64,000 bases of DNA from Lingula anatina (lineage: Eukaryota > Brachiopoda > Lingulata > Lingulida > Lingulidae): NCBI RefSeq assembly GCF_001039355.2, contig NW_019773614.1, positions 86,618 to 150,617 on the forward strand, written 5' to 3'. The notes beneath the pieces are model-generated. The model was given only the letters and a program-made list of their open reading frames with translations, was not told where the DNA came from and did not search any database. Position numbers and translations under genes: made by a program. This document shows, piece after piece, positions 18,113 through 29,859 of this stretch (position 1 is its first letter; each line of letters opens with the position of its first letter).

Positions 18113-21100
18113 ATGGAGAGCATTATTGAAGGAAACCAACATTTGCAAGACATCGAGACCCTCGTTCAACAAGGGGAGTACACCGCCGCTTTACTGGCAA
18201 TGAAGGAGGACGTGGAGTCCACATCTAACAAAATACTGTACAACTTTTACAAAAATACCTGCATGGCCTTGGATGATGCCAACTCGACAGACAAAGACAT
18301 CTTGAAAGCCTTAGCAAACCATGCATTGGGTGTGGTTTATAGTGAAACCCTAAAGCACAGAGAGAAGGCAAAGGCATTGCCTTTTTACATAACAGCGAAG
18401 GACAGCCTGTTAGAAGTCGGGCTGCGACAAAAGGAACTTATATCCGATAATGTAAACGTGGCAGACGCTTTAATGAACCTATACGCGGCCATCGCCTGGT
18501 GTTACAATGTGAAATACGACTTTGAACAGCAACATGTTCACCTGAGAGGGGCTAGAGTCATAGTAGAGGGAAGGGGATTGAAAGAAAAAGCGGTATGCTT
18601 GCTGATGCAGTTGGGTCGCTCTTGCCTCAATCGGAAGGACTTAGAGAATGCGACTTACTATATATCCCAAGCCATAGATTTGGCCGAACAACTTGGCAGG
18701 AAAGACATTGTTGCAGCATGTTTGCTGTCAAAACAAGATGTCCGTGTTTCAGAAAGATACAACGATGCGGATTGGGAGGAAATGGAGAAAGCGCTGCAAA
18801 TAGCCCAAGACATAGGGGACAAACTGTTGCTAGCTCATACCCATGTTTGTATCTCCAATGATCGCCGTGAGTTCGGTTCATACCAGGATTCTTTTGATCA
18901 CGCCACCCTAGCTTTAAAAATTGCGGAATCCCTCGATGAAAACGACTACGATTCTCAAGAAATATTGAGTTTGTGTCTGACTTGCATGAGCAAAACTTGT
19001 ACACTGGTAGGAAACACTGATAAGAGCACTGCGTTTTCTTGAACAAAACCGACGCGTTTTGCAGAACTTAGGAGACCGCGTTCGTCTTAGTGACGTGGAA
19101 GTGGAAATAGCTTACTTAACACTTGCAAAGACTGATTCTGAATCAAAAATTAACTCTTTATTTGAGCCAACTAAAAAATGCTATAAAGATGCAATAGATT
19201 TTGCTGATAAAATAAAAGACAATGACCGTTTATGCAAAGCAAACTACAAATATGCTGCTCTTCTGGAGCGATATGGATCTACAATGGACGCCATTTCGCA
19301 TTTTAAATGGACAATTGGATTGGCCCGGGGCGTTAAAAACCTGTCTGTTAAGTGTTTATGCCATCAACATTTGGCGAAGATTTTCATAAAACAACGGGGA
19401 TTCGTTGATGCGGAAAGACACGCTTCGGCATCTCTGCAACTGGCTATTGAGTTGACAAGTACAGAACTGCAGCAAATGTGCTACACGCTGCAGGGCTCTT
19501 TGTACAAGGCACAGGGTCTACTCAAGAAAGCCAGGACATCATACGTGCATGGAATTTCAATAGCGTCTTTTGTTCGAGAAAGAAAGTTGAATGACGATGA
19601 CAACAAAATAGAATACTTCGAGTCGGTGATGGAGGGCTTCAATGCTCTCCAAGAAATTTATTTACAGCAAGAAGAATACACCGAGGCTCTGTCAGTGGCT
19701 GAGCAATGTCGAGCCCGGTCAATGGTAGATATCGTGTACGCCAGACGTCCTAGGGCAGATATCGCAAATCATATAAAAAGTCCAAAAGCAATCCACCGTG
19801 TTGTTAACTCTGCCAACGTACCGGTAGTTGTATTTGCCTTAATCAACGCCAAACTATTCGCCTGGGTCATCAGACCGCAGCAAGATGACGTTACGTTTCT
19901 TGACTATGCCGCCACGTGCCCAGACACTGACGTCACGGGGCTCTTAAGTTGGTTCTCCGTGCTGCGGTCACTCTCTCCACCATCCCCAGCTGGGAATCAG
20001 ACCATCCCAAGTGTAAACTGGAGAAATATGTATATGGGCGGTTGGAAAGGTCGTACTCGAAATAGCTTGGACAGCGTGCTCGATTCTTCTAGCACCCATG
20101 ACGTCACTTTAACGTCCAAAGGCAATGGTTTGAGGAACGCGTTTCGAAGGTGGTATGACGTCATCCTTGTTCCCGTGTTAAATGTGCTGAAAAAAGACGG
20201 AGATCGATACAGCAACATCGTCATCATACCCGACCTTCAGCTGCATTTGGTGCCTTTCCCAGCTCTCCTCATCAATGATTACTGCGCCACCGTTATGCCA
20301 TCGTTGGAGATTTTAGCCTACTCCCTTCGAGAAGATTCATCTTTGAGTGAAGAGAACACGCAGCCCAGAGCACTAGTTGTGGGTAATCCTGCTGTCCCAG
20401 AAATCGACATTTGCGGACAAAACTGGACACCCTGCAATTTACCAGGTGCCGAAGATGAAGCGATTCTTATCGCGGAAATGTTAGGCGCGGAACCTCTTCT
20501 CCGAGACCGCGCACGACTTAGCGTTGTCAAGAAGGAACTACCTCGTGCTGACGTCATCCACGTGGCCTGTCATGGCAGCTGGTCCGAGACTGCCCTGGTT
20601 TTGTCTCCCGACGGGTCGCCAGAAGACGGGACCTTATCCAGCAGGGATGTCTACTTGACTGCAGAGGAGGTGATGGAGATGAAACTACGAGCTAAAATTG
20701 TTGTTCTCAGTGCCTGCCATAGCGGAAGTGGGGAGATAAAAAACGAGGGCGTGGTAGGACTGTCCAGGGCATTTCTAGTAGCAGGTGCGCTTTATAGTCT
20801 CCAGTTAGGTTTTCAAAGAGTAACATATACTTTTTGACTATGTTCATAAATCATTTAGTCATTTTTTTTATATTAAAAAAAAACAGATAAAATATTGGCG
20901 ACTTTTGCTTTTTATTGTCAAAATGCACTTTGACGTAAGCATTCGCTTATCCTGTTCCCAGATTATTCATATAACATTATATTAACAATCCTTTTCTGGC
21001 CTAGGGAAGTGATTAACTGAATCTTAAAAAAACATGAAAATGTACATTGTATCTGTAGGAGCCAAGGCGGTGGTAGTGGCACTATGGCAACTGCCAGACC

Positions 21101-21255
21101 AAGCGACCAAATCTTTCATGACCAGCTTTTATCAAGATCTTATCGAGAGAAACACAGTCAGCCGTTCACTCAGGAATGCCATGCAAACCATGCAAGATCG
21201 GCCACGCACCGAATGGGCGTCTTTCACAATAGTTGGTCGTGACGTCAGTCTGTGA
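18113..21255 (+). pseudogene. TPR-CHAT domain gene C, frameshifted in the TPR region
   Basis: The ATG at 18113 lies 18 nt after the acceptor. Exon 1 runs to 20784 and exon 2 is 21059-21255. One extra T at 19021 (CTGATAAGAG where A, B and D have CTGAAAGAG or similar) stops the frame at 19042 after 309 residues. The remaining frame then reads cleanly through TPRs and the whole CHAT domain, with VACHGSW (His codon 20571-20573) and SACHSG (Cys near 20715). C has a single copy of the 38-residue unit duplicated in A and B, and its TPR segment around nt 18540-18800 differs clearly from theirs. No other lesion is visible in about 2.9 kb of coding sequence, so a recent mutation or a sequence error is as likely as an old pseudogene. 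Translation restarting at an internal ATG would give a TPR-poor CHAT protein; that is speculation. Confidence 0.75.
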
Positions 21256-21786
21256 TTGTAATTTTAATGACGTCATAAACAGAAGGCACGTCTCAGAGAC
21301 AAGAGGGAACTTTATTCCCACGTGTGTAAAACATCATGATCATATATTGTTACTGACGCCAATGTATTCATTACAAAGATTTAATACTCGTATAAGGTTT
21401 CCCTTTTACGAACTTAAAATTTTATTCGACGCAATCTTGGTAAATTAATGGACACCTTAAAACTATCAGATGACCAAAGCAACATGCCCTGCACTCGACG
21501 TTGAAACCCCAAATTGATTTCTTAAGGGTATAGTGTCAGTCAGTGCTAGCCACCCCTCACCATTATATTAATGTCAAATATACCATTATCAAATATACCA
21601 TTATGTCAAATATAATTCGCCGGAGGCAACAACTTTAGAACACAAACTTTTAAACACTGCAATAGTGACAACAAGATTGTAAATTAAAAAAAAAAACTTT
21701 TAAAGCTATATATGTTTTAACTTTAATTAAAATGTTCCTCGGGAGCTTAAAGTCAGAATGAGATTCAAAAGATAAAGTGTTTGTTT

Positions 21787-21792
21787 AATAAA
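21787..21792 (+). promoter_or_regulatory. Candidate polyadenylation signal of gene C
   Basis: AATAAA about 530 nt after the stop, at the position conserved with genes B and D. Confidence 0.35.
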
Positions 21793-21809
21793 ATCTTTAA
21801 ATGAAGCCT

Positions 21810-22165
21810 TTTGCAGGAAACCCAAATTGCATTGGACACAAGCATTAAATGTTCAACTGTCATTGGTGCTACATGTACAAGAATTGATCCTACAACTAAA
21901 TTTGGTCGCACTCCAGTCTTTCTATTTTTTCATTGCCTGTAGCAAAAGACAGTAGGTCCAGGTTACTTAAAAGTGATGGTTTATCTTTAACGGAAATTGG
22001 ACTTCTGTTTGGGTAAAGTGTATAAATGATAAGATAAGTATACAATAAATACTATATCAATATTTATCCAACGTAATGCTGGAAAATGTTGCGTCAGAAA
22101 AATTCCGCTCATAAATTAGAAATGTTTTGACATTGTAGCCATAGAGCGGCAATAAACAGAAGCTG
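21810..22165 (+). repeat. Segmental duplicate, downstream block (copy 2)
   Basis: Matches 12180-12540 closely. The match ends at AATAAACAGAAGC; after this the C-D spacer is different from the B-C spacer. Confidence 0.6.
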
Positions 22166-22168
22166 AAG

Positions 22169-22302
22169 TATAAAGTGCACGGTTATCGGACAAAAGAGGA
22201 CATTTTCCACGACAGCTATCGCACACTAAACAAATCTCCAAATCTCTCCAAATTCAAGGGCTTTATTTTAGTTTTTACCAAGAATAAAGAACACGGGAAA
22301 AG
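22169..22302 (+). promoter_or_regulatory. Candidate TATA promoter and first noncoding exon of gene D
   Basis: TATAAAG at 22169-22175, then about 130 bp of sequence ending in a strong donor AAAAG/GTAAGC at 22302. This replaces the YY1-like/TCTCGCGAGA block found at the same relative place before B and C, which I do not find before D. It is a guess based on position and motifs only. Confidence 0.25.
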
Positions 22303-22600
22303 GTAAGCTTGCTTTAAGACATTCATTAATATAATATTTTGAGAAATTTAGACAAGCCAAGGCGTCAGTGGAATTTGTGTGACATATTGTTTAAGTTGTT
22401 AGTTTGAGTTATCTATATCCGGTGTCTGCACGACATTAATTATTGCGACAAAAAGTTCTTTCTTCAATGTCGGATTAGTGGGTGCCGCCAAACATTTCAA
22501 ATACGTAATACGTGTAATGGATTGGTAGTATTGCCTCTAATTAAAAACCTGGTGCGATCTCTTTAATCTCTCTCTCATTCTATCTTCTTCTTCTTCTTTA

Positions 22601-22607
<7 letters not shown>

Positions 22608-22641
<34 letters not shown>
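22608..22641. repeat. (CT)n microsatellite
   Basis: Uninterrupted CT dinucleotide run after a C tract. Confidence 0.95.
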
Positions 22642-22644
<3 letters not shown>

Positions 22645-22679
22645 ATTTGTTTTAACTTTGGCAATGTATACATGTAGCA

Positions 22680-22920
22680 GGTGGATGTCTAGAGTGTCTC
22701 CCTTGTTTAAGGTTATTTTCTTGCTTGGAGAAATGGTCTCCCCAACCTCCAGTCTGACTAATCAAACAAGCGCAGCGCCCTTAACTCAAACAAGCCTTGT
22801 AATGCCAGTTTCTGTACGAACACACGTTTTTATCTTCAAACAGCATCTTCTTGAGCATATGTATTTTCCTGTTTTGCAAGATCTCAAAGGGTTGGCGCTG
22901 AAGTTAGTGTCAGCACCCAA
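22680..22920 (+). repeat. Interspersed noncoding repeat (copy 2 of 3)
   Basis: Same family as 11985-12170 and 36080-36310, and extended by AGCATCTTCTTGAGCATATG and GCTGAAGTTAGTG. It lies beside a fold-back-like segment (22960-23120), as the third copy does. Confidence 0.5.
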
Positions 22921-22959
22921 TTTCCATAAATGGGGGAGTCTCACTAGATTACTGTCAGC

Positions 22960-23120
22960 TTGGCCGGCTTAAGCGTCTGTCCAGCCTACTAAAAGCTGTA
23001 AGGGGGTAATTAACTATGGTGCCCGCTCGGCTGACTGCAATTTAGCGTGAACCCCCAGGGAGTTAGGTCGATCTAAATCTTAATCTCTAGATCGATCTAA
23101 ATCTCTGGGAAAGCACCAAT
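22960..23120. repeat. Diverged fold-back element related to 35791-36041
   Basis: Shares CCTACT, GGGTAATTAACTAT, ACTGCAATTTAGC and GATCGATCTA blocks with the fold-back at 35791-36041, in a shuffled or degraded form. Noncoding. Confidence 0.35.
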
Positions 23121-23978
23121 AGGACTATACACGTAGTGTCTACAGGGTTGATACTTAATGTGGAATATCATTTTGGCGTATAAATTAAAAGACCGAAACT
23201 GAGGTGTCACTCTACAGGTATGTGTAGCCAGTTGTGTCACCTAATTACCACACAACTGTAGAAGCAATTGATGCGTGCAGTTGCATGTTATTTAGTCAGA
23301 AATGCACTTGTATGAAGGCACATGGATTTGGTCAATCTTTGGAGTGTATTTTGAGAAGCATCAAAGGGATCGCTCACAGGTTCGACAGCTGAGCAATACA
23401 GCTTACTTCTTTTTGATGAGTACTATACATGTGTTCGAGCAGATCAACAGTTGAATGTGCCACCACCTTGCAAAAATGCAATACGTCTGCGTCCTACGAC
23501 AGAGAACGTACATGTATTTTTAGTGCCATTTGTATGTACATGTACGTGTGTTTAAATGGACCGCAAAAAGATAAACACAGGGGCTGTTTTAAACCGAAGT
23601 TGTTTATTAAAAGTGTTTTTTTTTTTTTTTTTTTTTTTGAAATAAGAATTCGTGCATAACATGGCTAAATAATTGCGTTTTAATATTTTTATATTGTTAT
23701 ATTATCTAAATATCAAGTATATTAAGTATTTGAATACCTACAGGGTATGTCACACATGTATGCAAGGAACATTGATTTTTCTTTAGCGTGTATTAATGAG
23801 TTTAGTTGTGTCTCTGGAACATCTACCTGAAGTATCTCATTTTCGAAAAAAAAACTGCTTTCTAAAGGTACATGTATACATGTAATATCACAGCTTCTTT
23901 AGATTCTCCCTGAAAGCTTGCGACGAAATCGATGATCATGACGTCAAATGACCTAATAAAATGCCCAACATCTATTTT
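23121..23978. other. Noncoding spacer upstream of gene D
   Basis: No gene seen. It contains a T-run (23616-23638). From about 23640 it returns to the duplicon shared with the B and C units. Confidence 0.5.
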
Positions 23979-24114
23979 AAGTATTTGACTCGATCAGGCT
24001 TATCAGAATAGTGTAAAACCACCAGTCTTTGCCAAAGAAAAATTGAATGTGGAAACTCTGACCGTTAACATCAAAGTTGCGACTGAAGGATATATTTGAT
24101 CCCCTTTGAAACAG
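23979..24114 (+). other. Degraded counterpart of exon U1 in the gene D unit
   Basis: Aligned with 6447-6576, but the acceptor is changed to TTTTAAG, losing the AG at the conserved place. The donor ACAG/GTAGGG is kept. If U1 is a real exon, D probably skips it. Confidence 0.25.
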
Positions 24115-24641
24115 GTAGGGACTTCACAGAAAGCACAAAACACATGAATTCTAGACAGTGGTAAATGATATTCGCGCCGTCATAGTTCAATATTTGCTAA
24201 AATTACCTATAACTTTGTCCTTTCAGCATAGGCCCTTATAGTGCCTATATAAATTGGTGAGTGCTATTAGAAAAAAAGATAAGTACAACCGCTGTTGGTG
24301 TAAGTTTATGCTGTAGCTGCACTTTTTGGGGGGTGTTTATAAGTGAAATCAACCCTCTTGTAGAACATGACTTATCTGTGCTTTAAATCTTCGACAAATG
24401 TGAAGACCTCCAAACATGGATATGCAGTTCATTTGCTGAAATCAAATACTTTCTCTAATATGTCTCTTTGTTTCTCTTTCATTTCCTGTTTCACCTTATT
24501 TCCGACAAACAGTTGTTTTCTAGATGTACAGGTAATGCTTCTTCGGATTTTACCCGGAAGTTACGTATTACCGATGATATCGATTTTTTCAGCTGATCTT
24601 GACCTCATGAAACTTGATAACATTTCCAATTTCTATTTTAG

Positions 24642-24772
24642 CCTTTGACTCAAAATAAACACAATAGTACGAACAGAAACCAGCAAAATCCCCGCCAAAG
24701 CAAAAGTGAATGTGGAAGCTCTGGCAAGCTGAGACTGAGGGCAATAATCTACCAGTAATTTCCTCTTTAAAA
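24642..24772 (+). other. Candidate 5' noncoding exon U2 of gene D
   Basis: Acceptor TTCTATTTTAG ends at 24641 and donor TTAAAA/GTAAGT follows 24772. It has a small internal deletion relative to B and C, which removes the open frame there; this supports a UTR role rather than coding. Confidence 0.3.
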
Positions 24773-25293
24773 GTAAGTGCCTTAAAAAGTAAATACACTT
24801 TTTAAGATGATTTTTGCTTAAAAGTATAGCACGGATGCTGCTTGTGCATGTAACAAATACGCTTTTAAAGCTGTCGTTTGCGGTTACATGTTATCCCTTA
24901 GATGGTCTAATCTACCAGAATATGACTTAAAGTTAAAGTCTTTGATATTGTGCTTTTTTTCTTTTTTTACGATTTGTGAAACCCAACAACGTCAAATCAC
25001 TTGTTTTTTTTTTTTGTTGAAAATATTTATCAGCTATGTTACTTCAACAGCAATTTGCATGCAGATCCGAAGTTCAGTAGTCCCTTTGTCAGTAGCTTTA
25101 GACATTAACTGATAGTTTATCATCCAGTGTGTCTTCTGCTTCTTGAGCCAGACATTATCTGTGATTGATACGATAACCCGCCAGTTACTGTTGTGTTTGG
25201 AGTCAGATCCCCCCCCCCCCCCCACCCCCTTGTGGTACAATGTAGAAATGGGTGAGTTTGACCTCGCTGGACACCTGTTGTTATTTCAAAAGC

Positions 25294-25565
25294 CAGGGGC
25301 GGATTTAGGGGGGAGGTGTCAGGGAAGTCCCAACCGCTTTCCCCCCTTTGATTTCTTAAAAATAAAACAACACCAATGGCCCCCTCTTAAAAGTAGACAT
25401 TTGACTAGCTGAATCATAGTTCTAAACTGTACAAAATAGACCAATAAAATACCAAAATCTTACCGGGCCTTTCAGCGGGCCCAAAACCCACGCCAAGAAG
25501 GTGGGGGGGGGGGGGTCGGCTTCGCATCCACAATCCCCCTTCTAATAATCCTGGATCCGCCCCTG
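25294..25565 (-). repeat. hAT-like MITE, CAGGGGCGGATCCAG family (inverted copy)
   Basis: Starts CAGGGGCGGATTTAGG and ends CCTGGATCCGCCCCTG, so it is reversed relative to the copies at 5750, 13344 and 15209. It is longer than those and is an independent insertion. The flanks share only about AAAGC. Confidence 0.6.
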
Positions 25566-25893
25566 TAAAGCTATTGACTAATGATCTTTGACCACAGTTC
25601 TCTTGCATTCCCGACTGTTATAACATATAACATATAAATATATGTATTTTAAAATTTGACATCAGACACACCCTTACATTTTGATAGCCTTATAACTGAA
25701 ACTTTCTTGTCTCTGACACGTCCTATTAGTAGTGGTACTGAAATGTGATCAGTGACATTTCTTAAGTAGAACGTGGGATTCTTTTCATTTCATCGAAATC
25801 ACCATTTCATCGAAAATACAGGGTGACCCCCACCCCACCCAACGTTCAGGGGCACAACATTTACCGGGCTTGAAATCCCCAAGTTTGGGATAC

Positions 25894-26229
25894 CAGGGCC
25901 GTGGCCTGAGCAAAATGCCACGGAGGGCAGAAAGCGGACATGAGGGGGCGAAGCCCCCGAGAGGGGAGGGGGTGTTCCCCTACCACTGTGGAATATTTTT
26001 AATCCCAGGGGGGGGGGGGGGGGGCNNNNNNNNNNNNNNNNNNNNNNNNNNNNNNNNNNNNNNNNNNNNNNNNNNNNNNNNNNNNNNNNNNNNNNNNNNN
26101 NNNNNNNNNNNNNNNNNNNNNNNNNNNNNNNNNNNNNNNNNNNNNNNNNNNNNNNNNNNNNNNNNNNNNNNNNNNNNNNGGGGGGGGGGGGGGCAGCTGC
26201 CCCCCTGCCCCCCGGAGGCTACGGCCCTG
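25894..26229. repeat. hAT-like MITE, CAGGGCCGT family, broken by a gap
   Basis: The ends are CAGGGCCGTGGCCT and AGGCTACGGCCCTG, inverted repeats with the CAGGG start. Flanks share GATAC. The interior holds long G runs on both sides of the gap at 26026-26179, which probably caused the assembly break. Confidence 0.6.
26026..26179. other. Sequence gap (154 N)
   Basis: Run of unknown bases between poly-G tracts inside a MITE. Confidence 0.99.
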
Positions 26230-26789
26230 GATACATGTATCTCGAGGATAATGTGCACCAGAACAGCCCCAAATGATTGATGAACTAAGGGTAGCAACCA
26301 CAGCAAAAATCAGAAGAATCTGTTGGGAGTAATTGCCAACTTTGCCCGACGTATGCATCTGTGTCACCAATGCCGCGAGACCATTTGAATCATGATATTA
26401 TTCAAAGAATATCACTTTTATGTTAAGCAACCAAGTTAACTGAAACTGAAACTTATAACTTATAAACATATGTATTCTAAAACTAAAAATCAGACCAACC
26501 TTTAAAGTTTGATAGATGGACCTTTGAAGCTTAATAAACCATAACTTTTATCTAAAGCAACCAAGATAACTGGAAGTCTAGGGAATGCTATTTCATATAT
26601 TAAACTTATATCGAGCAAATTGTTTACAATTTGATAATTCTTTGTAGGATTTAATAGAACTGTTATGGGTTACCCTGTATGATATGTCAGAGATTAAAAA
26701 TTAGTTTTGTGTTATGAGTAACAACAAGACAACATGCCATGTTTTGCAGTATTTTTTTTCTGATTTTGCAGTTGCATTCTCCTATAGAG

Positions 26790-29700
26790 ATGGACAGCAT
26801 TATTGAAGGAAACCAACATTTGCAAGACATCGAGACCCTCGTTCAACAAGGGGAGTACACCGCCGCTTTATTGGCAATGAAGGAGGACGTGGAGTCCACA
26901 TCTAACAAAATACTGTACAATTTTTACAACAAAACCTGCATGACCTTGGATAGTTCCAACCCGACAGACAAAGTCATCTTAAAATCATTGGCATACCAGG
27001 CATTGGGTGTGGTTTATAGTGAAACCCTAAAGCACAGAGAGAAGGCAAAGGCATTGCCTTTTTACATAACAGCAAAGGATAGCCTGGGGGAAGGCGGGGA
27101 GCGACAAGCGAAACTTCTGTTAAAAAATGATAATGTGACAGACGCTTTAATGAACCTTTTCGAGACCATTGCCTGGTGTTACAGTGTGAAATACGACTTC
27201 AAAAACCAACATGATTATCTGAAAGGGGCTTTAAACATAGCAGAGATAAGGGGATTGAAAGAAAAAGCAGCATGCTTGCTTATGCAGTTGGGTCGCTCTT
27301 GCATCGATTGGAAGGTCTTTTTGAGAGCGTCTGACTATATATACAAAGCCAACGCTTTGGCCGAACAACTTGACAGGAAAGACATTGTTGCAACGTGTTT
27401 GCTCTTAATGCAAGATGTCCGTGTTTCAGATCCATACAACTATGCGGATTGGGAGGTGCTGGAGAAAGCGCTGCAAATAGCCCAAGGCCTGGGGGACAAG
27501 TTCTTGCTAGCCAAAACTCATATTTATATGGCCAATCATCGCCGTTATGTCGACTCATTCCAGATTTCTTTTGATCACGCCACCCAAGCGTTAAAAATCG
27601 CGGAATCCCTCGATGAAAATGACTACGATTCTCAAGAAATACTGAGTTTGTGTCTGACTTGCATGAGCAAAACTTACATACTGATTGGAAACAATGAAAG
27701 GGCACTGCGTTTTCTTGAACAAAACCGACGCGTTTTGCAGAACTTAGGAGACCGCGTTCGTCTTGGTGATGTGAAAATGGAAATAGCTTACTTTACACTT
27801 AAGGAGGCACGTTCTAAATCCGAAAGTGACCCTCTATTATTTCAGCAAGCTGTAAAATGCTGCGAAGACGCAATAGATATTGCTGATGAAATAAAAGACA
27901 AGGACCGTTTATGCAAAACAAAATACACATATGCTCTTCTTCAGAACGCCAGTTCGCATTTTAAACGGACGATTAAATTGGCCCGGGAGGCTAAAAACCT
28001 GCTTATTGAGTGTTTATGTCATCAACGAATTGTGAGGATTTGCACGAAGCATGGGAGATTTCTTGAGGCTCAAAGACACGCTTCGGCATGTCGGGAGATG
28101 GCTCATGACTTAAGTACAGAACTGGAACAAATTTACTTCACCCTGCAGGGCTCCTTGTACAAGGAGCAAGGTTTGCTAGAGAAAGCCAGTGGAGAATACG
28201 GAAAGGCAATTATAGTGGCATCTCATGTTCGAGAAAGAAAGTTGAATGACGATGACAACAAAATAGAATACTTCGAGTCGGCGATAGAGTGCTTCACTGG
28301 TCAACAGGAAATTTATATACAGCAACAAAAATACACCGAGGCTCTGTCAGTGGCTGAGCAATGTCGAGCCCGGTCAATGCTAGATATCATGTACGCCAGA
28401 CGTCCTAAGACAGATATCACAAATCATATAAGAGGTCCAGAAGCAATCCACCGGGTTGTAAACACTGCCAACGTACCCGTGGTGGTATTTGCCTTAATCA
28501 ACGACAAACTATTCGCCTGGGTCATCCGACCGCAGCAAGATGACGTCACGTTTCTTGACTATGACGTCACGTGCCCGGACACTAAGGTCACGGGGCTCTT
28601 AAGTGAGCTGTCCGTGCTGCGGTCACTCTCTCCACCATCCCCAGCTGGGATTCAGACCATCCCTAGTGTAAACTGGAGAATGGGCGGTTGGAAAGGTCGT
28701 ACTCGAAATAACTTGGACAGCGTGCTCGATTCTTCTAGCACCCATGACGTCACTCTTATGTCCAAAGGCAATGGTTTGAAGAAAGTGTTTCAAAGGTGGT
28801 ATGACGGCATCCTTGTTCCCGTGTTAAATGTGCTGAAAAAAGATGGCGGTCGATACAGCAACATCGTCATCATACCCGACCTTCAGCTGCATTTGGTGCC
28901 TTTCCCAGCTCTCCTCATCAATGATTACTGCGCCACCGTTATGCCATCGTTGGAGATTTTAGCCCACTCCCTTCGAGAAGACTCATCTTCTAGTGAAGAG
29001 AACACACAGCCCAGGGCACTAGTTGTGGGTAATCCTTCTGGCCCAGAAATCGACATTTGCGGACAAAAATGGACACCGTGCAAGTTACCAGGTGCCGAAG
29101 ATGAAGCGATTCTTATCGCGGGAATGTTAGGCACGGAACCTCTTCTCCGAGACCGCGCACGACTTAGCGTTGTAAAAAAGGAACTACCTCGTGCTGACGT
29201 CATCCACGTGGCCTGTCATGGCAGCTGGTCAGAGACAGCCTTGGTTTTGTCTCCCGACGGGTCGCCAGAAGACGGGACCTTATCCAGCAAAGATGTCTAC
29301 TTGACTGCAGAGGAGGTGATGGAGATGAAACTACGAGCTAAAATTGTTGTTCTCAGTGCCTGCCACAGCGGAAGTGGGGAGATAAAAAACGAGGGCGTGG
29401 TAGGACTGTCCAGGGCATTTCTAGTAGCAGGTGCGCTACAACATCTTTATTTAAGTTTTCAAAGAGTAACGTTTACTTTTTTACTATGTACATATTACTA
29501 TTATTTAATCACTTTTTTATAGTTTTTAAGAAACAGACAAAATCTTGGCGTAAGTACTCTCATAACCTGTTCGCATACTAATTATAGAACAATCCTTTCT
29601 AGGCCTAGGGAAGTGATAAACTGAATTTTAAGAAAACATGAAAATGTACATTGTATTTGTAGGAGCCAAGGCGGTGGTAGTGGCACTATGGCAACTGCCG

Positions 29701-29859
29701 GACCAGGCGACCAAAGCCTTTATGACCAGCTTTTATCAAGATCTTATCGCGAGAAAAACAGTCAGCCGCGCACTCAGGAATGCCATGCAAACCATGCAAG
29801 ATCGGCCTCGCACCGAATGGGCGTCTTTCACAATAGTTGGTCGTGACGTCAGTCTGTGA
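26790..29859 (+). CDS. TPR-CHAT domain protein, gene D (intact, most divergent TPR region)
   Basis: Exons 26790-29430 and 29663-29859 give 945 residues. The ATG lies 18 nt after the acceptor ending at 26771. The N-terminal about 80 residues and the CHAT part nearly match genes A-C, but the TPR middle (about residues 110-240 and 365-480) is clearly different, with short deletions (for instance near nt 27940). It has one copy of the 38-residue unit. Catalytic pair His810 (VACHGSW) and Cys858 (SACHSG); exon 2 carries ALWQLPDQAT. A loop in the CHAT region is three residues shorter than in B and C (SVNWRMGGW). Probably cytosolic. With A it is one of two copies open over their whole length. Protease activity, substrate and trigger are unknown; the comparison with prokaryotic TPR-CHAT proteases and TTC28 is by family. 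Confidence 0.9.

Larger units (their letters stand above)
24773..26771 (+). other. Proposed 5' intron of gene D, with transposon insertions and a gap
   Basis: It corresponds to the intron upstream of A and C but is expanded by two hAT-like MITEs (25294-25565, 25894-26229). It lacks the TTAA-type element: at about 26680-26690 the sequence runs GATATGTCAGAGATT without it. It ends in the acceptor TTTTGCAG at 26771. Confidence 0.4.

Noticed and set aside
22608-22641. Repeats and microsatellites considered as CRISPR-like arrays
   Set aside because: Simple dinucleotide runs without spacers, in an intron-bearing animal genome.
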